Below, piece after piece: positions 61,591 through 64,000 of a DNA stretch of 64,000 nucleotides. The DNA comes from Verrucomicrobiaceae bacterium UBA2429 (lineage in GTDB: Bacteria > Verrucomicrobiota > Verrucomicrobiia > Verrucomicrobiales > Verrucomicrobiaceae). The stretch's first letter is position 1. The number at the start of each line of letters is the position of its first letter. The translations under genes were made by a program, and so were the position numbers. The notes under the pieces are model-generated. The model was not told where the DNA came from. It made no database searches and saw only the letters and a program-made list of their open reading frames with translations. The stretch spans positions 340-64,339 of the forward strand of contig DDQZ01000067.1 of NCBI GenBank assembly GCA_002343505.1. Direction: 5' to 3'.

Positions 61591-62886
61591 TTGAACTCCG
61601 AACGCACCCTCATTCTCGGCGGCGGCATCAGCGGGCTCGCCTGCGCTTTGCGGCTGGCCGGGGCCGGGCGGAAAGTCACGCTTGTCGAAGGCTCCGACCG
61701 CCTCGGCGGACTGGGCGCCTTCTTCGAGCACGAAGGGCGCACCTTCGAAAAATTCTACCACTGCATGCTGCCGAGCGACGGGCCGCTGCTCGCGCTGCTC
61801 GACTCGCTCGGACTGACCCCGGAGATCTACTGGAAGCCGAGCACCTTCGCCTATGCCGGAGCGGGGCGCATCTTCCCGCTGAACACACCTTTGGATCTCC
61901 TCCGCTTCGCCCCCCTGCCCTTTGCCGACCGCATCCGCGTGGGCCTCACCGGACTCTGGGGCCGGCTTTGCTCGGACAAGGGACTCGACGACCTCAGCAC
62001 CGTGGACTGGCTGACCCGGCTTTCCGGGCGGCGCGCCTTTGAAACCTTCTGGAAACCGATGCTTGAGGCCAAGTTCGGCGACCGCCACCAGGACGTGCCC
62101 GCGCTTTGGTTCTGGACGCGCTTCAACCGCGAGAAAGGCGAGAGCAAGGGAGAGGTGAAGGGCTACATCCGCGGGGGTTACAAACGCATCATCGAGCGCG
62201 CCGCCGAAAGACTGCGCGAACTCGGCGTGGAGATCCGCCTGGGCGAGTCCATCCAAAGCGCCGACCTGGATGAAAACGGCAGCCCCTTTGTCATCACCGC
62301 CCGCGGCCGAGAGGACGCCGCGCGCCTGCTGATCACCCTGCCCTGGCCGGGCCTCGCGCAAGTCACCGGCCCGCGCCTGCGCCAGGCCGCGCAAGTGCCG
62401 GACTGGGGCATTGATTTCCAGGGCGTGGTCAATCACCTGCTCTTCCTCAAGCGCCCGCTCACCCCGCATTACTGGCTGGCCACCCCGGAGTCGCAGTTCC
62501 CCTTTGACGGCGTCGTCGAGACCTCCGCGCTCACCGACGAGTCTGACCGGGGCACGGGGCGGCATGTCGTTTACCTCACCAAATATCTGCACCGGGACGA
62601 CCCGCGCTTCGCCCAGCCTGCGGAGGAAATCCACCGGCCATGGTTTGCCGCCTTGCAGCGCCTTTTCCCGGACCTCGCCGAGTCCGATGTCGAGGCCGCG
62701 CACACCTTCCGCGCCCCGTATGTGGAGCCGGTTTACACGCGCGGCTTCCTCAAGCGCCGCCCGCCCGAGGTGCTCGTGCCGGGGAAAGTCTTCCTCGCCA
62801 CCACCGCGCAGGTCTATCCCGTCGTCACCTCCTGGAACGGCAGCGTCATCCAGGCCGGACGCACCGTGGATGCCATGCTCCTGTAG
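61591..62886 (+). CDS. FAD-dependent oxidoreductase (amine-oxidase/protoporphyrinogen-oxidase-like)
   Basis: A 431-aa flavoprotein. It begins with TTG at 61591; the dinucleotide motif LILGGGISGLACALRLAGAG follows directly, then LVEGSDRLGGLGAFFEHEG, which binds the ribityl and phosphate. The middle has FWKPMLEAKFG and RGGYKRIIERAAERL; the end has STAQVYPVVT-like TTAQVYPVVTSWNGSVIQAG for the second FAD contact. Such enzymes recur in polysaccharide and lipid-sugar clusters, where some desaturate or oxidise sugars or lipid carriers. It closes the operon, 26 nt after the glycosyltransferase stop, and is convergent with an MFS gene. Confidence 0.85.
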   Translation: MNSERTLILGGGISGLACALRLAGAGRKVTLVEGSDRLGGLGAFFEHEGRTFEKFYHCMLPSDGPLLALLDSLGLTPEIYWKPSTFAYAGAGRIFPLNTPLDLLRFAPLPFADRIRVGLTGLWGRLCSDKGLDDLSTVDWLTRLSGRRAFETFWKPMLEAKFGDRHQDVPALWFWTRFNREKGESKGEVKGYIRGGYKRIIERAAERLRELGVEIRLGESIQSADLDENGSPFVITARGREDAARLLITLPWPGLAQVTGPRLRQAAQVPDWGIDFQGVVNHLLFLKRPLTPHYWLATPESQFPFDGVVETSALTDESDRGTGRHVVYLTKYLHRDDPRFAQPAEEIHRPWFAALQRLFPDLAESDVEAAHTFRAPYVEPVYTRGFLKRRPPEVLVPGKVFLATTAQVYPVVTSWNGSVIQAGRTVDAMLL

Positions 62887-62925
62887 CCGGAATCACCCAG
62901 TCCGCCTCCCCTTTCCCTTCCTCCC

Positions 62926-64000
62926 TTAACCCTGTTGCGCCACGCGCGGCTCCGGGATGTGGCGCAGGATCCAGATGGAAAGCAGGGACATGCCCACGGT
63001 GGTCAGCGCCACGGCCTGAAAGGAGCCGGTGAAGTGGTAAATCTGGCCGCTGATGAAGGTGGCCAGCAGAAGGGCGAAGACATTGCAAAACCCCAGCAGG
63101 GCCTGGAGCGTGGAGCGGCGCTCCAGCGGGCAGAGTTCGGCGGCCAGAGTCAGATCCCCGACCCGGTCGAGGAAGAGGCCGAAGCCGAGCGCGAAGTAGG
63201 CCAGCAGGAAGCCGCCAAACTGCCCGGTGAACGACACCCACAAGGCCAGGGCGATGCACACAACGCGCGAGGCCTGCAGCAGCACCTTGCCGCCGCTTCG
63301 ATAGCCCACATAGGCCGCCAGCAGGCTGCCGAGCACGGTGCCCGCAGCCTGCACGGTGACAAAGCGCCCCTCGTCAGCCTCCGGCCTGCCGGTGACATGC
63401 AGCGCGTGGATGGTGAGGAAGGAGACCATCATCAGATACCCCATTCCGGTGAAACGCGCGAGCACCAGGCGCACGAGGCGGGGCTGCGCGCGCAGCATGG
63501 CGGGCAAGCCGCGCAAATAGGCCAGGTAAGGGCCGGCTGGCGGCGCGGGATGGCGGTGCCGGGTGTGCTCGTCCTCATGCATGAAGAGCTGGGAAAGCCA
63601 CGAGACAAACAGCAGCGCGAAGGCCGCCAGGTGCAGCCACGCATAAGCCTCCCGACCCGGATAATGCGTGATGACGTGGTGGATGACCGAGCCGGCCAGC
63701 ACGCCGATGACGGCCTGAATGATGTAACGCACGGCCCAGCCCGCGGCGCGCGCCTTCTCCGGCACCATGCGCGTGACCATCTCCATCCACGCCACCACCG
63801 TCACGCCGCCGAGCAGGCCGGAGACCACGGGTGTCAGCACGACGATGGCGAGCAGCGCGCCGTCCACGCGGTCGGCGAACATGAGGATGAGGCCCGTCAC
63901 CAGGTAGGGCAGCCTTTGCAGCAGGCCGAAAAACAGCACCCACGGCTTGAAGCGCGGCAGCTTCTCCACCAGCGGGGCAATGAAGATGCCGGCGATGGCA
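62926..64000 (-). CDS. MFS transporter, 5' end beyond the window
   Basis: At least 358 codons of a major-facilitator-type inner-membrane protein; the frame is still open at the window edge (AIAGIFIAPLVEKLPRFKPW), so the start lies beyond 64000. Around nine membrane helices are visible, with the pattern GLLGGVTVVAWMEMVTRMVPEKARAAGWAVRYI after the third, and a His/Asp-rich loop (HEDEHTRHRHPAPP) in the middle. It resembles a small group of MFS proteins often found near glycan genes. Convergent with the FAD oxidoreductase gene (39 bp). Substrate unknown. Confidence 0.75.
   Translation of the reverse strand, partial: AIAGIFIAPLVEKLPRFKPWVLFFGLLQRLPYLVTGLILMFADRVDGALLAIVVLTPVVSGLLGGVTVVAWMEMVTRMVPEKARAAGWAVRYIIQAVIGVLAGSVIHHVITHYPGREAYAWLHLAAFALLFVSWLSQLFMHEDEHTRHRHPAPPAGPYLAYLRGLPAMLRAQPRLVRLVLARFTGMGYLMMVSFLTIHALHVTGRPEADEGRFVTVQAAGTVLGSLLAAYVGYRSGGKVLLQASRVVCIALALWVSFTGQFGGFLLAYFALGFGLFLDRVGDLTLAAELCPLERRSTLQALLGFCNVFALLLATFISGQIYHFTGSFQAVALTTVGMSLLSIWILRHIPEPRVAQQG

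Overview
ORGANISM. The window is GC-rich, gene-dense bacterial DNA, best explained as a Verrucomicrobiota genome (Verrucomicrobiaceae/Prosthecobacter-like). The support is family content: a Tat-exported DUF1501 protein, a planctomycete/verrucomicrobial cytochrome C domain joined to leucine-rich repeats, tandem Gfo/Idh/MocA oxidoreductases with a Tat signal, a giant S8 protease with Calx-beta repeats, and a secreted PQQ-type beta-propeller. No rRNA or tRNA gene was recognised, so the taxonomy is inference. LEFT EDGE (1-5.7 kb). A compact type II-C CRISPR-Cas locus on the minus strand reads cas9-cas1-cas2. Convergent to it, at 1-163, lies what looks like the last 20 bases of a CRISPR repeat, a promoter, a tracrRNA with a complementary anti-repeat, and a strong intrinsic terminator. 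The array itself should lie just left of base 1. Divergent from cas9 is a truncated SRAP (YedK/HMCES) gene ending at a short inverted repeat. CENTRAL CORE (5.7-35.3 kb). Mostly housekeeping and metabolic genes: a PrpA-type phosphatase, PTS enzyme I, cytidine deaminase, a DUF1501 protein, a ClpP/SppA-fold SDH-type protease, sucC, a TetR-controlled RND efflux operon (regulator, adaptor, pump, outer-membrane factor) with two matching operators, a PQQ-like propeller, DUF2062, a FabG-like reductase, CCA-adding enzyme, phosphoglucomutase, xylulokinase, a lone 2-oxoacid:ferredoxin oxidoreductase beta subunit, an exported methyltransferase, cytochrome-LRR, GlgC, a metal ABC permease and two Gfo/Idh/MocA proteins. 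ACCESSORY PATCH (35.3-39.4 kb). A long non-coding stretch with a 21-bp tandem repeat, a lower-GC orphan gene, a long imperfect hairpin, and an IS110-family element. The IS110 transposase carries an in-frame palindromic-repeat insertion, and its 5' non-coding end has GNRA-capped hairpins as expected for a bridge RNA. RIGHT HALF (39.4-64 kb). RNase R; a PH-domain membrane protein; an ECF sigma factor followed by a predicted anti-sigma/VWA fusion; a minus-strand run of a small membrane protein, a sodium:solute symporter with a translationally coupled 42-aa membrane peptide, a degenerate S41 peptidase and a coupled 69-aa protein; remnants of a nucleotidyltransferase/small-protein pair; the 1787-aa subtilase with a membrane protein 5 nt behind it; an MFS transporter; and a glycan operon (UDP-GlcNAc 2-epimerase, polysaccharide deacetylase, GT2 glycosyltransferase, FAD oxidoreductase) with a strong promoter predicted to give a leaderless mRNA. 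A partial MFS transporter runs off the right edge.
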